Positions 16,745-25,184 are shown, counted from the stretch's first letter. The stretch: 64,000 nt of DNA from Chitinophagaceae bacterium LGM1 (GCA_018604165.1 CP075895.1:1387501-1451500); one strand, 5' to 3'. The notes: generated from the letters alone by a model not told the origin. Numbers and translations: made by a program.

Positions 16745-18103
16745 TTATCTGCCCCTGCCCATACGCTCGCTCCTTTCTGCGGGTGCTGCACGTTCTTCGC
16801 GGGCGGGTGCTTGTCTTTCAAAGTTTCTTTCAGCACGTTGCGGTTGTTCCATACGCTGTGGTCTTTCAGCACGTTCCATGCGTTGTGGTTGCTCCATACG
16901 TTGCGGTCTTTCAGCACGTTGCGGCTGTTGCCATTCTGTTCGTTCTGCTCTTTCAGTACGCTGTGGCCTTTCAGCACGTTCCATGCGTTGTGGTTCTGCA
17001 GGGCGGGCTTGCTGCTGCCTGTTTTCCCATTGCTGTTGCCTGCGGCGTTCTATATCCTGTTGTTGTCCGCGTTGTGCTTCCATTTGTCTGCGTTCTCTCC
17101 ATTCATTTCTTGGCTCGGCGGCAACTTGCGCCTCATCCCTACGGTTCATATCGCGCATCGGCCTTTCAGCTACTGCCACTTCATCACGTCCGCGCATATC
17201 TCTGTTGCGTACTTCACCATTTCTAAATACATGTCCTCTTTCTTGTCGTGCTTCATTATTGCCACGCGCTGTTTCCGTTCTGCCAGTGTTGTTATTTTCC
17301 ATAGCACGTCCACGCCTTTCTGCCTGTACAAACCTTTCTGGCCTTGCATTGCTACCTCGGGGGCTGTTGCTTACCTGCGGGCGATACATATTCACTGTAT
17401 TGTTTTGTATGCTGGTACGTTGCGCACGGTTTACATTGTTTACATTATACACATTCACACGTTGCCCAGTACGACGTTGAAACTCGCTGCTACGCGGGCC
17501 GTAAACATAGGTGTTACGGTTATTGACGTAGGTATTATTAATAATAGTCGTGTTATTGATAATAGTGGTATTGTATTGCGGGCCACGCCAATAGCTTTGA
17601 AACCTGGGGCTATACATCTGCCTGCAGGGTACAAACACCCACCAGTCGTTTGGTACATAATACCTTGGCCCGAATGATATGTTGATACTGACACGTGGTG
17701 CCATCGGCGCCCAGCCATAGTGTTGGTTACCATCTCGCCAGCTAACCCATGCAGGTCCCCATTCGGTATCGGGTACCCATATCCAGCCATAGTAGTCATC
17801 AAACGTCCAGCGTCCGTAGTGGAAAGGAGCCCAGCCCCAATCGTAGTCAGATACCCATGTGTTACCATATTCCGTCATTGCCCATCGGCCGTTGGTATAA
17901 TACGGACGGAAATCGCCACGTACTGATGGACGCCACACATAACCATAATCCTGATAGTCTATCCATTGTCCGTAAGGTGAAAGCTCGTCGTAGAAAGTTT
18001 GCATGGAAACAGATACGCCAGGCTGTGCTTTAGTATATGTAGGTGCTGTAATGGCTATTACCAGTAGTGCCACACTCATTATCGTAATCAATCCCGTTTT
18101 CAT
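16745..18103 (-). CDS. DUF6600-type secreted protein with Arg/Gln/Glu repeat tail
   Basis: 452 residues with a signal peptide ending near TKAQ (about 27). Residues 35-175 hold repeated aromatic motifs of the YxWxP/WGWAP type (YGYVWRPSVRG, DWGWAPFHYGRW, GWIWVPDTEWGPAWVSWR, YGWAPMAP) as in DUF6600 envelope proteins. Residues 180-230 are Asn/Thr-rich (NNTTIINNTYVNNR). From about 230 to the end the chain is low-complexity, rich in Arg, Glu, Gln and Pro, with repeats such as RAERPQRMEQPQR. It is probably periplasmic or surface-exposed. Its promoter region is shared with the divergent beta-protein gene at 18386. Function unknown. Confidence 0.82.
   Translation of the reverse strand: MKTGLITIMSVALLVIAITAPTYTKAQPGVSVSMQTFYDELSPYGQWIDYQDYGYVWRPSVRGDFRPYYTNGRWAMTEYGNTWVSDYDWGWAPFHYGRWTFDDYYGWIWVPDTEWGPAWVSWRDGNQHYGWAPMAPRVSINISFGPRYYVPNDWWVFVPCRQMYSPRFQSYWRGPQYNTTIINNTTIINNTYVNNRNTYVYGPRSSEFQRRTGQRVNVYNVNNVNRAQRTSIQNNTVNMYRPQVSNSPRGSNARPERFVQAERRGRAMENNNTGRTETARGNNEARQERGHVFRNGEVRNRDMRGRDEVAVAERPMRDMNRRDEAQVAAEPRNEWRERRQMEAQRGQQQDIERRRQQQWENRQQQARPAEPQRMERAERPQRTERAERTEWQQPQRAERPQRMEQPQRMERAERPQRMEQPQRAERNFERQAPAREERAAPAERSERMGRGR
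16755..17010. repeat. tandem degenerate coding repeats in the DUF6600 tail
   Basis: Recurrent units such as TTTCAGCACGTT and CCATACGTTG on the plus strand encode the repeated ERPQRMEQPQR-like peptide on the minus strand. Spacing is irregular and in multiples of three, so this is a coding repeat rather than a CRISPR or satellite. Confidence 0.75.
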
Positions 18104-18232
18104 TTTATTTAATTTTTAATCGTTTGGTATGTATAGTTCAAATGCAGTTCCTGTTTTTCACAAGGAAATGTTAAGTTGCCATAGGGTAGCTGAAAACCTT
18201 TGTTGTAAAGGATTTCAAGGCATATTTGATAT

Positions 18233-18281
18233 GTTAAAGCTTGTTAACCGCTTGTTAACCGCTTGTCAATACGGGGTTAAC
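18233..18281. promoter_or_regulatory. array of GTTAAC-type sites at 10-11 bp spacing
   Basis: GTTAAA at 18233, GTTAAC at 18243 and 18254, a degenerate GTCAAT at 18265 and GTTAAC at 18276: five half-sites in helical phase. Two of the 11 bp units (CTTGTTAACCG) are identical. The array ends 13 bp upstream of a -33 TTG, the position expected of an activator. It lies between the divergent DUF6600 and beta-protein genes. Confidence 0.6.
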
Positions 18282-18294
18282 AAAGCCCATTTTT

Positions 18295-18326
18295 TTGGCA
18301 ATGGAGTGTTGGTGATAGCATATTTG
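18295..18326 (+). promoter_or_regulatory. promoter of the 18386 secreted beta-protein gene
   Basis: TTG (18295-18297), 21 bp spacer, CATATTTG (18319-18326; one mismatch to TAnnTTTG). The predicted transcript has a leader of about 54 nt without a single G (18327-18385), rich in CAA repeats. Confidence 0.6.
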
Positions 18327-18385
18327 CATCATAAACAACAACAAAAACAATTTTTTAAACAAACAAACAACAAAAACAAACAACA

Positions 18386-18937
18386 ATGAAAAAAGTAATC
18401 GCAATCATCGCTCTGGGTATCACTGGTTTTGCTGCAAAAGCACAGTCGCCATCTTCTACTGCTACACAAACAGTTAACCTGAATCTGAGCAACGCAATCG
18501 AATTGACTTTCACAGGGTCTGGTTCTGCAACTGGTGCAGCTGTTAACCTGGCTTTCAATACAGTAAACGATTATGCAAATGGTGTTACCTCTGCAAATCA
18601 GGAACTGCGTGTACGTTCAAACCGCCGTTTCGGTGTAACAGTTCGTACCAACAATGCAAACTTTACTTATACCGGTTCTGTATCTCCTGCTCCTGTAATG
18701 CCGGTAAGTGGTGTACTAGGACTGAAAGTAGGAAGCAACAGCACAGGTGGTGCCATAGCTTCACCGTTCAGCACAACAGCGTATGCTGGTTTAACATCAG
18801 CAGCACAAAACCTGTTGACAAACGCTAACAACGGTGGTAATCAACTGTTCAGCGTGTCTTACGAAGCACAGCCTGGCTTTACTTACCCTGCAGGTACTTA
18901 TACTGTAGATGTAGTTTATACTGCTACACAGCTTTAA
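18386..18937 (+). CDS. small secreted beta-protein (chaperone-locus family member A)
   Basis: 183 residues with a signal peptide ending at FAAKAQ (20). The mature protein is Thr/Ser/Asn-rich and beta-patterned: VNLNLSNAIELTFT near the start, LRVRSNRRFGVTVRTNN in the middle, and GFTYPAGTYTVDVVYTATQL as a strongly alternating last strand. The same three blocks occur in the proteins at 47882, 49412 and 49882, which flank a PapD-like chaperone. I know no named family with certainty; a pilin-like or DUF4402-like surface subunit is plausible. Strong promoter elements, a G-free leader and a 13 bp terminator stem suggest high monocistronic expression. Confidence 0.8.
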   Translation: MKKVIAIIALGITGFAAKAQSPSSTATQTVNLNLSNAIELTFTGSGSATGAAVNLAFNTVNDYANGVTSANQELRVRSNRRFGVTVRTNNANFTYTGSVSPAPVMPVSGVLGLKVGSNSTGGAIASPFSTTAYAGLTSAAQNLLTNANNGGNQLFSVSYEAQPGFTYPAGTYTVDVVYTATQL

Positions 18938-18960
18938 TCTGAATTAGTACATACATTATA

Positions 18961-18999
18961 AAGAGAAGCGTCCCCGTAAGGACGCTTCTCTTGTTTTAT
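18961..18999 (+). terminator. strong rho-independent terminator after the 18386 gene
   Basis: AAGAGAAGCGTCC (18961-18973) and GGACGCTTCTCTT (18980-18992) form a perfect 13 bp stem with a 6-base loop, followed by GTTTTAT. Confidence 0.9.
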
Positions 19000-19036
19000 A
19001 GCCACTGCAGTTAGTTTTTTATATTTTAGCTGTTAT

Positions 19037-19723
19037 ATGAAACCACTCATCTTACTGCATGGGGCGATAGGTACTAAAGACCAACTTGTACCATTAGCAG
19101 ATGCATTGAAAACAGATTATGATATACATACCCTCTCTTTTTCAGGGCATGGCGGAGAGGTGTACCCAACAAATGGTTTTTCAATAGCCAGTTTTGCTGT
19201 AGATGTATTGCGTTATATGGATGCCCATAACATAGGGCAGGCAGATATTTTTGGCTATAGCATGGGTGGATATGTAGCCATGTATGTGGCAAAGCATTAT
19301 GCAGACAGAGTGGGTAAAATTGTAACGCTTGCTACCAAATTCCATTGGGATGAGCCTACAGCAACGAAAGAAACCGCCATGCTAGACGCTGACAAGATAG
19401 AAGCAAAACTACCAGCTTTTGCTGCAACATTAGCCAACAGACATAACCCTAATGATTGGAAAGAAGTATTGCATCGTACTGCTACGATGCTGCATAACAT
19501 GGGACTAGACAATCCCCTGAAAATAGAAGACTATGCTACCATCCAACATCCATCGTTAGTATTGCTGGGCGATAGAGATAAGATGATAACCCTTGAAGAA
19601 ACATTGGCTGTATATAAGACATTGCCTAATGCACAAATGGGTATGTTGCCATCAACACCACACCCTATAGAGCAAGTAGATGTCCCTATGCTTGGGTGGA
19701 TGATAAAGCGGTTTATTGCATAG
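19037..19723 (+). CDS. alpha/beta hydrolase
   Basis: 228 residues, cytosolic. The oxyanion segment LLHGAIG is at 6-12, the nucleophile elbow is FGYSMGGYV with Ser75, the acid Asp lies in LLGDRDKMITLEE and the His in STPHPIEQV near the C-terminus, so the triad is complete. The cap domain is short. Substrate unknown; members include esterases and C-C hydrolases. It follows a strong terminator, and its 3' end overlaps that of the convergent DUF2461 gene by 11 bp. Confidence 0.87.
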   Translation: MKPLILLHGAIGTKDQLVPLADALKTDYDIHTLSFSGHGGEVYPTNGFSIASFAVDVLRYMDAHNIGQADIFGYSMGGYVAMYVAKHYADRVGKIVTLATKFHWDEPTATKETAMLDADKIEAKLPAFAATLANRHNPNDWKEVLHRTATMLHNMGLDNPLKIEDYATIQHPSLVLLGDRDKMITLEETLAVYKTLPNAQMGMLPSTPHPIEQVDVPMLGWMIKRFIA

Positions 19724-20378
19724 CTTTTTTCAGAAAGTCATTCATTTTTTTGCCAGCCATATAGTATTCCATCAGTACATCGGGTAGGGTATCGTCTGTT
19801 ATCGCTTTTGGTTTTAGCGTAGCACTGTAATAAAACTGTTTGTTGGCTATCAGTGGCTCTTTGGCTACTGCTGCTTTAAACTCATCGGGTATTTTCTTGT
19901 TTTTCTCGCCTTGTATGTTGCCAAATTTATCTTTAAACACTTTGTCGTTGTACAATGCTGCAAAGGCTTTGCCATTGGCTGCTATATAGCTTCGTATTTT
20001 TTGCAGGTTGGCAGGCTCTACAATATATGCACCACCAAATATCATAATACTCTCATGCGATAACTGAAAGTAAAAGCCGGGCTCTTCTTTCGACTTGCGC
20101 CCTTGCGAAGATATATTGGCAGATACATGGGTATTGTAGGGTGTTTTGTCTTTTGAAAAGCGTATGTCTTTGTTGATACGGAAAATTGCATCGGAAGATG
20201 TAATAGTTATTTCGGGTTGGTGTTTTTTGATAAGGGTTATCATTTCATCCACCAACTTTTTGAAAGGCTGCTTTACGGCTCCTTCGTAGGTTTTCCTGTT
20301 TTCGTCAAACCAAGCTGTGGTGTTATTGGCTGCTAATCCTTTGAAGAAACTGATAAAGTCTTTGCTGAGGTATGTCAT
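19713..20378 (-). CDS. DUF2461 family protein (TIGR02453)
   Basis: 221 residues from the ATG at 20378; an in-frame start 15 codons upstream adds a sequence with no counterpart in the family. The N-terminus FISFFKGLAANNTTAWFDEN followed by KLVDEMITLIKKHQPEIT, FRINKDIRFSKDKTPYNTHV and FQLSHESIMIFGGAYIVEP are hallmark DUF2461 segments. The family is widespread and conserved in bacteria and fungi, but its reaction is unknown. It is a single gene, overlapping the convergent hydrolase gene by 11 bp. Confidence 0.88.
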   Translation of the reverse strand: MTYLSKDFISFFKGLAANNTTAWFDENRKTYEGAVKQPFKKLVDEMITLIKKHQPEITITSSDAIFRINKDIRFSKDKTPYNTHVSANISSQGRKSKEEPGFYFQLSHESIMIFGGAYIVEPANLQKIRSYIAANGKAFAALYNDKVFKDKFGNIQGEKNKKIPDEFKAAVAKEPLIANKQFYYSATLKPKAITDDTLPDVLMEYYMAGKKMNDFLKKAMQ

Positions 20379-20502
20379 AGCTCTATTGTTTGATGACAAA
20401 TGTATTGATAATGTACATTTCAATTCTTAATAAATCTTAATGGTTGTTTGATAATTTGTACTTACATGCATTATATTAGCATATCGTTCTCAACCATAAC
20501 TC

Positions 20503-21000
20503 TTGTATATGTATTTCAAACCGTTCATTGCCATGCTTATATGTTGGCTATGTGTAAAGCCCGCTACCGCACAATACAGTGCCTACAAAGAAGAAGAAAC
20601 AACTATTCCTGCCGCAGAATTTGGTATTAACGGCGGTGTATTCAGTGTTGCGAATCAGGCATCAAGACCGTATGCAAGATTACAGGGTGTGGGATTGGTA
20701 GCAAATGCCATTCAGTTAGCGCCTACATTAGGTTTTTGGTTTGGTAATGCACTGCATTTGGGTTTGTATGTAAACGTGCCTATTCCCATTGGCCGTTCGT
20801 ACATATATTTTGGCCCGCATGGTGGTACATTATTTGGTAGTGGTACAGGCTTTTCTTATGGTGTACAGTTGGGGGCTAATATCAGAATTAGCGAGCGGGT
20901 GTATTTCAATGCAGAAGGTAGCTTGATGTTTTTCAGTCAATCTGCAAGGCAAAATACCATCAGGCCGATACTGGGCGGGTTGCGGTTCAGGATTGATTAA
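20503..21000 (+). CDS. small secreted protein, possible outer-membrane beta-barrel
   Basis: 165 residues with a signal peptide ending near VKPATAQ (23). The mature part is Gly- and aromatic-rich with alternating hydrophobic strands (LHLGLYVNVPIPIG, YIYFGPHGG, FSYGVQLGANIRI, VYFNAEGSLMFF, IRPILGGLRFRID), consistent with a small eight-stranded barrel and a C-terminal strand. No family name can be given. An alternative start two codons downstream is possible. It stands alone upstream of ddl with 118 bp between. Confidence 0.72.
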   Translation: MYMYFKPFIAMLICWLCVKPATAQYSAYKEEETTIPAAEFGINGGVFSVANQASRPYARLQGVGLVANAIQLAPTLGFWFGNALHLGLYVNVPIPIGRSYIYFGPHGGTLFGSGTGFSYGVQLGANIRISERVYFNAEGSLMFFSQSARQNTIRPILGGLRFRID

Positions 21001-21084
21001 TCAGGTATACGTAATACTCACAGATATGGCAAACAGCGTGTCTATTTTTTAACAAGTTAATTATAGCATCCGTCTTTTTTCTTT

Positions 21085-21092
21085 TACCTTTG
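21085..21092 (+). promoter_or_regulatory. -7 element (TAnnTTTG) upstream of ddl
   Basis: TACCTTTG, an exact match to the consensus, 26 bp upstream of the ddl ATG. No TTG at the expected -33 distance. Confidence 0.5.
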
Positions 21093-21118
21093 AAACCTAC
21101 ACCCGTAGTAAATAATAC

Positions 21119-22117
21119 ATGAAGAAAAATATTGCTTTATTGGCAGGGGGCTATTCGGGAGAGTATGTAATATCCATACAAACGGCTCGTACGATAGAAA
21201 AAAACCTTGACAGCGAAAAATACAATACTTACAAAATAATAGTTGACCGTGATGGTTGGTGGCACGAAACGGCAGACGGCAGGCAGGTAGCTGTAGACCG
21301 TAACGATTTCTCGTTGCAGATAGACGGGGATAAAATAACTTTCCACTGTGTCTTTATTGCTATACACGGTACACCGGGCGAAGACGGGCGCATACAGGGC
21401 TACCTAGACATGCTGAATATCCCCTATACAACTTGCAATGCAATTGTATCGGCACTTACATTCAATAAGAGTTATTGCAACAAGGTTGTAAAATCTTTCA
21501 ACGTAGTAAATATTGCCAACTCTGTACACCTGATAAAAGGTGAACCATATTCTGTGGGTAATATATTGGAAGAGCTGCAGTTGCCTATGTTTGTAAAACC
21601 TAATGAAAGCGGTTCTAGCCTTGGTGTGAGCAAAGTAAAGGCAGTAGAAGATTTACTGCCTGCGATTGAAAAGGCATTTAAGGAAGATAATCAGGTACTG
21701 ATAGAAGAGTTTATAGAGGGTAGGGAGCTAACCATCGGTGTTTACAAAGTAGATGGCTACCTGAAAACATTACCCGCAACGGAGATAGTAAGCAAAAATG
21801 AGTTTTTCGACTACGAGGCTAAATATACCCCAGGCGTTACTAGCGAAATAACACCTGCACCCATAGACGATAAAATACGTGAACAATTAGAGCATAAAGC
21901 AGCCTATATATATCGGCACCTCAACTGCAGGGGCATAGTGCGGATGGACTTTATATTGCAAAAGAGTACCAACAAGCTCTTTTTTCTGGAAGTGAATACC
22001 ATGCCTGGGCAGAGCGAGAACAGCATTGTACCGCAACAGGTAAGGGCTGCCAATATAAGTTTGGTAGATTTTTACGGTTCTATCATAGAAGACTGTCTGA
22101 AAACAGCTAATGCATAA
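21119..22117 (+). CDS. ddl: D-alanine--D-alanine ligase
   Basis: 332 residues, ATP-grasp fold. The N-terminal domain begins LLAGGYSGEYVISIQTARTI; HGTPGEDGRIQGYLDMLNIPY and KPNESGSSLGVSKVK are the substrate and ATP-binding segments, EEFIEGRELTIGV contains the ATP-grasp Glu, and FLEVNTMPGQSENSIVPQQ carries the Mg2+ ligands. It joins two D-alanines for the peptidoglycan stem peptide. It heads a run of genes (ddl, PASTA protein, type IX secreted protein) with short gaps of 27 bp and a 1 bp overlap, so it is probably the first gene of an envelope operon. Confidence 0.95.
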   Translation: MKKNIALLAGGYSGEYVISIQTARTIEKNLDSEKYNTYKIIVDRDGWWHETADGRQVAVDRNDFSLQIDGDKITFHCVFIAIHGTPGEDGRIQGYLDMLNIPYTTCNAIVSALTFNKSYCNKVVKSFNVVNIANSVHLIKGEPYSVGNILEELQLPMFVKPNESGSSLGVSKVKAVEDLLPAIEKAFKEDNQVLIEEFIEGRELTIGVYKVDGYLKTLPATEIVSKNEFFDYEAKYTPGVTSEITPAPIDDKIREQLEHKAAYIYRHLNCRGIVRMDFILQKSTNKLFFLEVNTMPGQSENSIVPQQVRAANISLVDFYGSIIEDCLKTANA

Positions 22118-22144
22118 TTTTTCGTACTTTCATCTACAGCACGT

Positions 22145-23014
22145 ATGGCATTCAATATTTCGGCAGAAACAAAGCGTTCATTCAGGTTCAATCTTCTGAT
22201 TGTACTGTTGCTTTGCGGCTTGCTGTACATTGTCTTTTTTCTAAGCCTTAGTTTCATTACACGTCATGGTGCCGAAGCCAAAGTGCCGCTTGTGATAGAT
22301 AGAGATATTCGAATGGCTGTCAATCAGTTAGAAAGTCTTGGGTTTGAAGTGGATATAGATTCGGCATACGACCCCAACAAGAAAGCCCACATCGTAATTG
22401 CCCAAATGCCTGAAGTCAATTCAACTGTAAAAACAGGCAGAACAATATTCATTACCGTCAACAAAGCGCAGCCACCACTTACCCCGATGCCCAATCTGCA
22501 AAACCTATCTTTCAGGAGTGCAGAGATGATACTGAAAAGTAATAACCTGATATTGGGTGATACTACCTACCGTCCTGATATTGCCAATGGAGCGATACTC
22601 GAACAGTTGTACAAAGGGCAGCAAATACGCCCCGGTACCATGTTGCCACAGGGCAGTCGTATAGATTTGGTAATAGGCGATGGGTTGGGTAATACCCAGT
22701 TTAACGTACCCGACGTGGTAGGCATGACATATAACGAAGCTATTGCTATGTTAAGCGGCAATGGTCTAACTATTACTGCTCTATGGGAAGGAGATATTAC
22801 AGACTCTGCCAACGCTGTGATATACAGCCAAATGCCCGGCTCTCTGAATGAGTTAGGTGCACCCAACCGCATACGTCAGGGTGATATTGTGGATATAAGG
22901 ATTAAGCAAAACCCTACACCCGAAGAATTGGAGCGCAATAAAAAAGCAGGTGGAGATGTTAATGTAAATAAGGAAGAGGGAGCGAGCAATAACGAAACCC
23001 CTGAATTCGAATAG
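22145..23014 (+). CDS. PASTA domain membrane protein
   Basis: 289 residues. A short cytosolic N-terminus, one membrane helix (about 18-38: LIVLLLCGLLYIVFFLSLSF), then three extracytoplasmic PASTA repeats (about 45-110, 113-180, 182-255; e.g. VPLVIDRDIRMAVNQLESLG and VPDVVGMTYNEAIAMLSGNG), and a disordered acidic tail (EEGASNNETPEFE). There is no kinase domain, unlike PrkC/PknB. PASTA domains bind peptidoglycan stem peptides or their precursors; location next to ddl supports a role in cell-wall biosynthesis. The last base of the TAG stop is the first base of the next start codon. Confidence 0.9.
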   Translation: MAFNISAETKRSFRFNLLIVLLLCGLLYIVFFLSLSFITRHGAEAKVPLVIDRDIRMAVNQLESLGFEVDIDSAYDPNKKAHIVIAQMPEVNSTVKTGRTIFITVNKAQPPLTPMPNLQNLSFRSAEMILKSNNLILGDTTYRPDIANGAILEQLYKGQQIRPGTMLPQGSRIDLVIGDGLGNTQFNVPDVVGMTYNEAIAMLSGNGLTITALWEGDITDSANAVIYSQMPGSLNELGAPNRIRQGDIVDIRIKQNPTPEELERNKKAGGDVNVNKEEGASNNETPEFE

Positions 23015-24855
23015 TGAATAATAACAAAGTATACATCTATATCATAGCATGCATTTGCATGGCTAGCAACCTGTATGCGCAGGAAAATATTGCCCCGCTG
23101 ACACAAAATAGTATGCGTGCTGCACAAACGCCGCAAAAACAAAGTGCTTCTAAAACCACCGCACTAACATTGCCTTTTTTTGAAGATTTTACAAGGGTAT
23201 CTACATGGCCTGATGAACTGAAATGGGTTGACAGGCATGTATATATTAATAATACAATGGGTGTTAATCCAATCAGCCGTGGTGTGGCAACATTAGACGG
23301 GCTGAATGCGGGCGGCACACCATACGAACCAAACAATGTAAATGCACTTGTATTTGGTGATAGCCTTACGTCAAGAGATTTTGATTTGAGTACCTACACA
23401 CCTGCCGATAGTATTTACTTCAGCTTCTTTTACCAGCCACAAGGCAATGGTTTCAGCCCAGAGGTGCAAGACTCGCTGATGTTGTTCTTTAAAAAGAAAA
23501 ACCAGGCTTGGGTAAAAGTATGGTCAAGGCAGGGTTCTGCGCTCGATACCTTCAGGCAGATAATGGTGCCTGTTACAGATACAGTATATCTTAATGATAC
23601 GTTCCAGTTCAGGTTTGTAAACAAAGCATCTGTAAACACCAACGATGATGTTTGGAATATAGACTACATAAGGATGAACACAGGCAGAAACCTGTACGAT
23701 ACACTCATTAATGACGCGGCGCTGAATATACAGCCTACTTATATCCTGAACGATTATACGTACATGACGTATAAGCAGTTTCTGGCAGACCCTAACAAAG
23801 AAAGAGCATCGCAACACAGTGCCTATATCCGCAATAATTATAACAACAGCAACAGCTTCAACTATTCGTATCGTGCAAGGGTAAAATCAACTGGTGTAGG
23901 GTTGTTTACTGCAGGTACCAACAACATTAATATACCCGCCAACGCTACATCAACCGTTACATTTCCTACGTATACCAATACGATCCCTTTCATCACACCA
24001 CGCGACAATTATATTTTTGAAAACAAATATTATATCGAATCTCTCAATCCGCAAGACAATAAGGACAACGACACGATTGTGTTGGATCAGGAGTTTTACA
24101 ACTTCCTTGCTTACGACGACTGGACTGCTGAGAAATCTTATTACCTCAACCTGTTCCCGACACTGCCTGGTAAAACAGCCATAGAGTATCACCTGAACGA
24201 ACCAGATACCATTACGGGTGTGCAGATATACTTTGGCAGGCAGGTGCCGATGGCATACACAAAATATTTTTCCATTACCATATACAATAATATAGGGCTA
24301 TCAGGTGGTTCAGACCAAATAGCGTATCAGCAGGATTTTCTCTTTCCGCAATACCTACGCAACGATTTTTTCTGGACGTATAAATTCGACCAACCTGTAG
24401 TGCTGCCGGCAGGTACTTTTTACATTGGCACCATTCAGCCAGCACTTGCCAACAGCGATAGTTTATATATAGGTTTAGATGCCAACAGGCAAGGAGCAAA
24501 CCATTTGTATTATAATGTTGTAGGTTATTGGCAGCCATCCACCGTTACAGGTGCATTAATGATACGCCCGGTAATAGGTCCTATTATTGCCAGTGGGGTA
24601 AATGATGTTATAGTAAATAAACAAGCTGCTTTCGGCATATCGCCCAATCCTTCACAAGATTATGTTACAGTAAAGTTTGACGATTATAAACCTGCCGATT
24701 ACCAACTGACAGATATGCAAGGCAAAGTGCTGATGGCAGGCAAAATAACATCGGGCAAAAAACTGGACATAAGACATTTGCAAGCAGGCATGTATGTCAT
24801 CAGGCTTATATCTGAAGACAAGCGCATTGCACCACAAAAATTAATTAAATACTAA
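23014..24855 (+). CDS. type IX secretion substrate with C-terminal sorting domain
   Basis: 613 residues, starting at a GTG that overlaps the stop of the preceding gene by one base (TAGTG), which implies translational coupling. A signal peptide ends at NLYAQ (about 22). The middle is beta-rich and Asn/Tyr/Thr-rich with no recognisable enzyme domain. The last ~80 residues (ISPNPSQDYVTVKFDDY, then LTDMQGKVLMAGKI and LQAGMYVIRLISED) form a type A T9SS sorting domain, so the protein is exported across the outer membrane and probably attached to the surface. No T9SS machinery genes are in the window. Confidence 0.9.
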   Translation: MNNNKVYIYIIACICMASNLYAQENIAPLTQNSMRAAQTPQKQSASKTTALTLPFFEDFTRVSTWPDELKWVDRHVYINNTMGVNPISRGVATLDGLNAGGTPYEPNNVNALVFGDSLTSRDFDLSTYTPADSIYFSFFYQPQGNGFSPEVQDSLMLFFKKKNQAWVKVWSRQGSALDTFRQIMVPVTDTVYLNDTFQFRFVNKASVNTNDDVWNIDYIRMNTGRNLYDTLINDAALNIQPTYILNDYTYMTYKQFLADPNKERASQHSAYIRNNYNNSNSFNYSYRARVKSTGVGLFTAGTNNINIPANATSTVTFPTYTNTIPFITPRDNYIFENKYYIESLNPQDNKDNDTIVLDQEFYNFLAYDDWTAEKSYYLNLFPTLPGKTAIEYHLNEPDTITGVQIYFGRQVPMAYTKYFSITIYNNIGLSGGSDQIAYQQDFLFPQYLRNDFFWTYKFDQPVVLPAGTFYIGTIQPALANSDSLYIGLDANRQGANHLYYNVVGYWQPSTVTGALMIRPVIGPIIASGVNDVIVNKQAAFGISPNPSQDYVTVKFDDYKPADYQLTDMQGKVLMAGKITSGKKLDIRHLQAGMYVIRLISEDKRIAPQKLIKY

Positions 24856-24860
24856 CTTTG
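24827..24860 (+). promoter_or_regulatory. promoter of the rhodanese gene, placed for a leaderless transcript
   Basis: TTG (24827-24829), 23 bp spacer, TAACTTTG (24853-24860). The ATG at 24865 begins 4 bases after the -7 element, about where transcription would start. Confidence 0.55.
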
Positions 24861-24864
24861 CAGT

Positions 24865-25182
24865 ATGCAGGAAATAAGTGTAGAACAACTGAAACAAAGG
24901 GTAGCAGCAGGCGAAAAACTGAACGTAATTGACGTCCGCGAACCTGATGAATATAAAGAATACAATATTGGTGCAAAGCTGATACCACTTGGTAATATAC
25001 TGAGTATGCAGGTGGATGAGTTGGAAGACCTGAAAAATGAAGAGTTGATAATCCATTGCCGTTCGGGGAAGCGTAGTATGCAGGCGTGTATGGTGCTGGA
25101 GCAAATAGGCTTTACCAATACGGTGAACGTTGTGGGTGGTGTGCTGGCATGGCAAGAGAAGTATGGTAATGAACAATTGTAG
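24865..25182 (+). CDS. rhodanese-like domain protein
   Basis: 105 residues, a single rhodanese domain. VIDVREPDEYKEYNIGAKLIP is the conserved first half and IIHCRSGKRSMQA carries the catalytic Cys65 in the six-residue active loop CRSGKR. Single-domain members carry sulfane sulfur as a persulfide; the donor and acceptor here are unknown. It starts 9 bp after the stop codon of the type IX substrate gene but appears to have its own promoter, and is followed after 2 bp by a conserved hypothetical gene. Confidence 0.92.
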   Translation: MQEISVEQLKQRVAAGEKLNVIDVREPDEYKEYNIGAKLIPLGNILSMQVDELEDLKNEELIIHCRSGKRSMQACMVLEQIGFTNTVNVVGGVLAWQEKYGNEQL

Positions 25183-25184
25183 TA

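Noticed and set aside
16755-17010. Repeats resembling a CRISPR array
   Set aside because: The spacing is irregular and in codon multiples, units are degenerate and in frame with the DUF6600 tail, and no cas gene is present.
16691-17677. Long open frame (328 codons) on the plus strand opposite the DUF6600 gene
   Set aside because: It mirrors the repetitive, Arg/Gln/Glu-coding minus strand; the product is a Leu/Phe/Cys/Ser-rich low-complexity string with no domain, and the minus-strand gene has a signal peptide and recognisable motifs.
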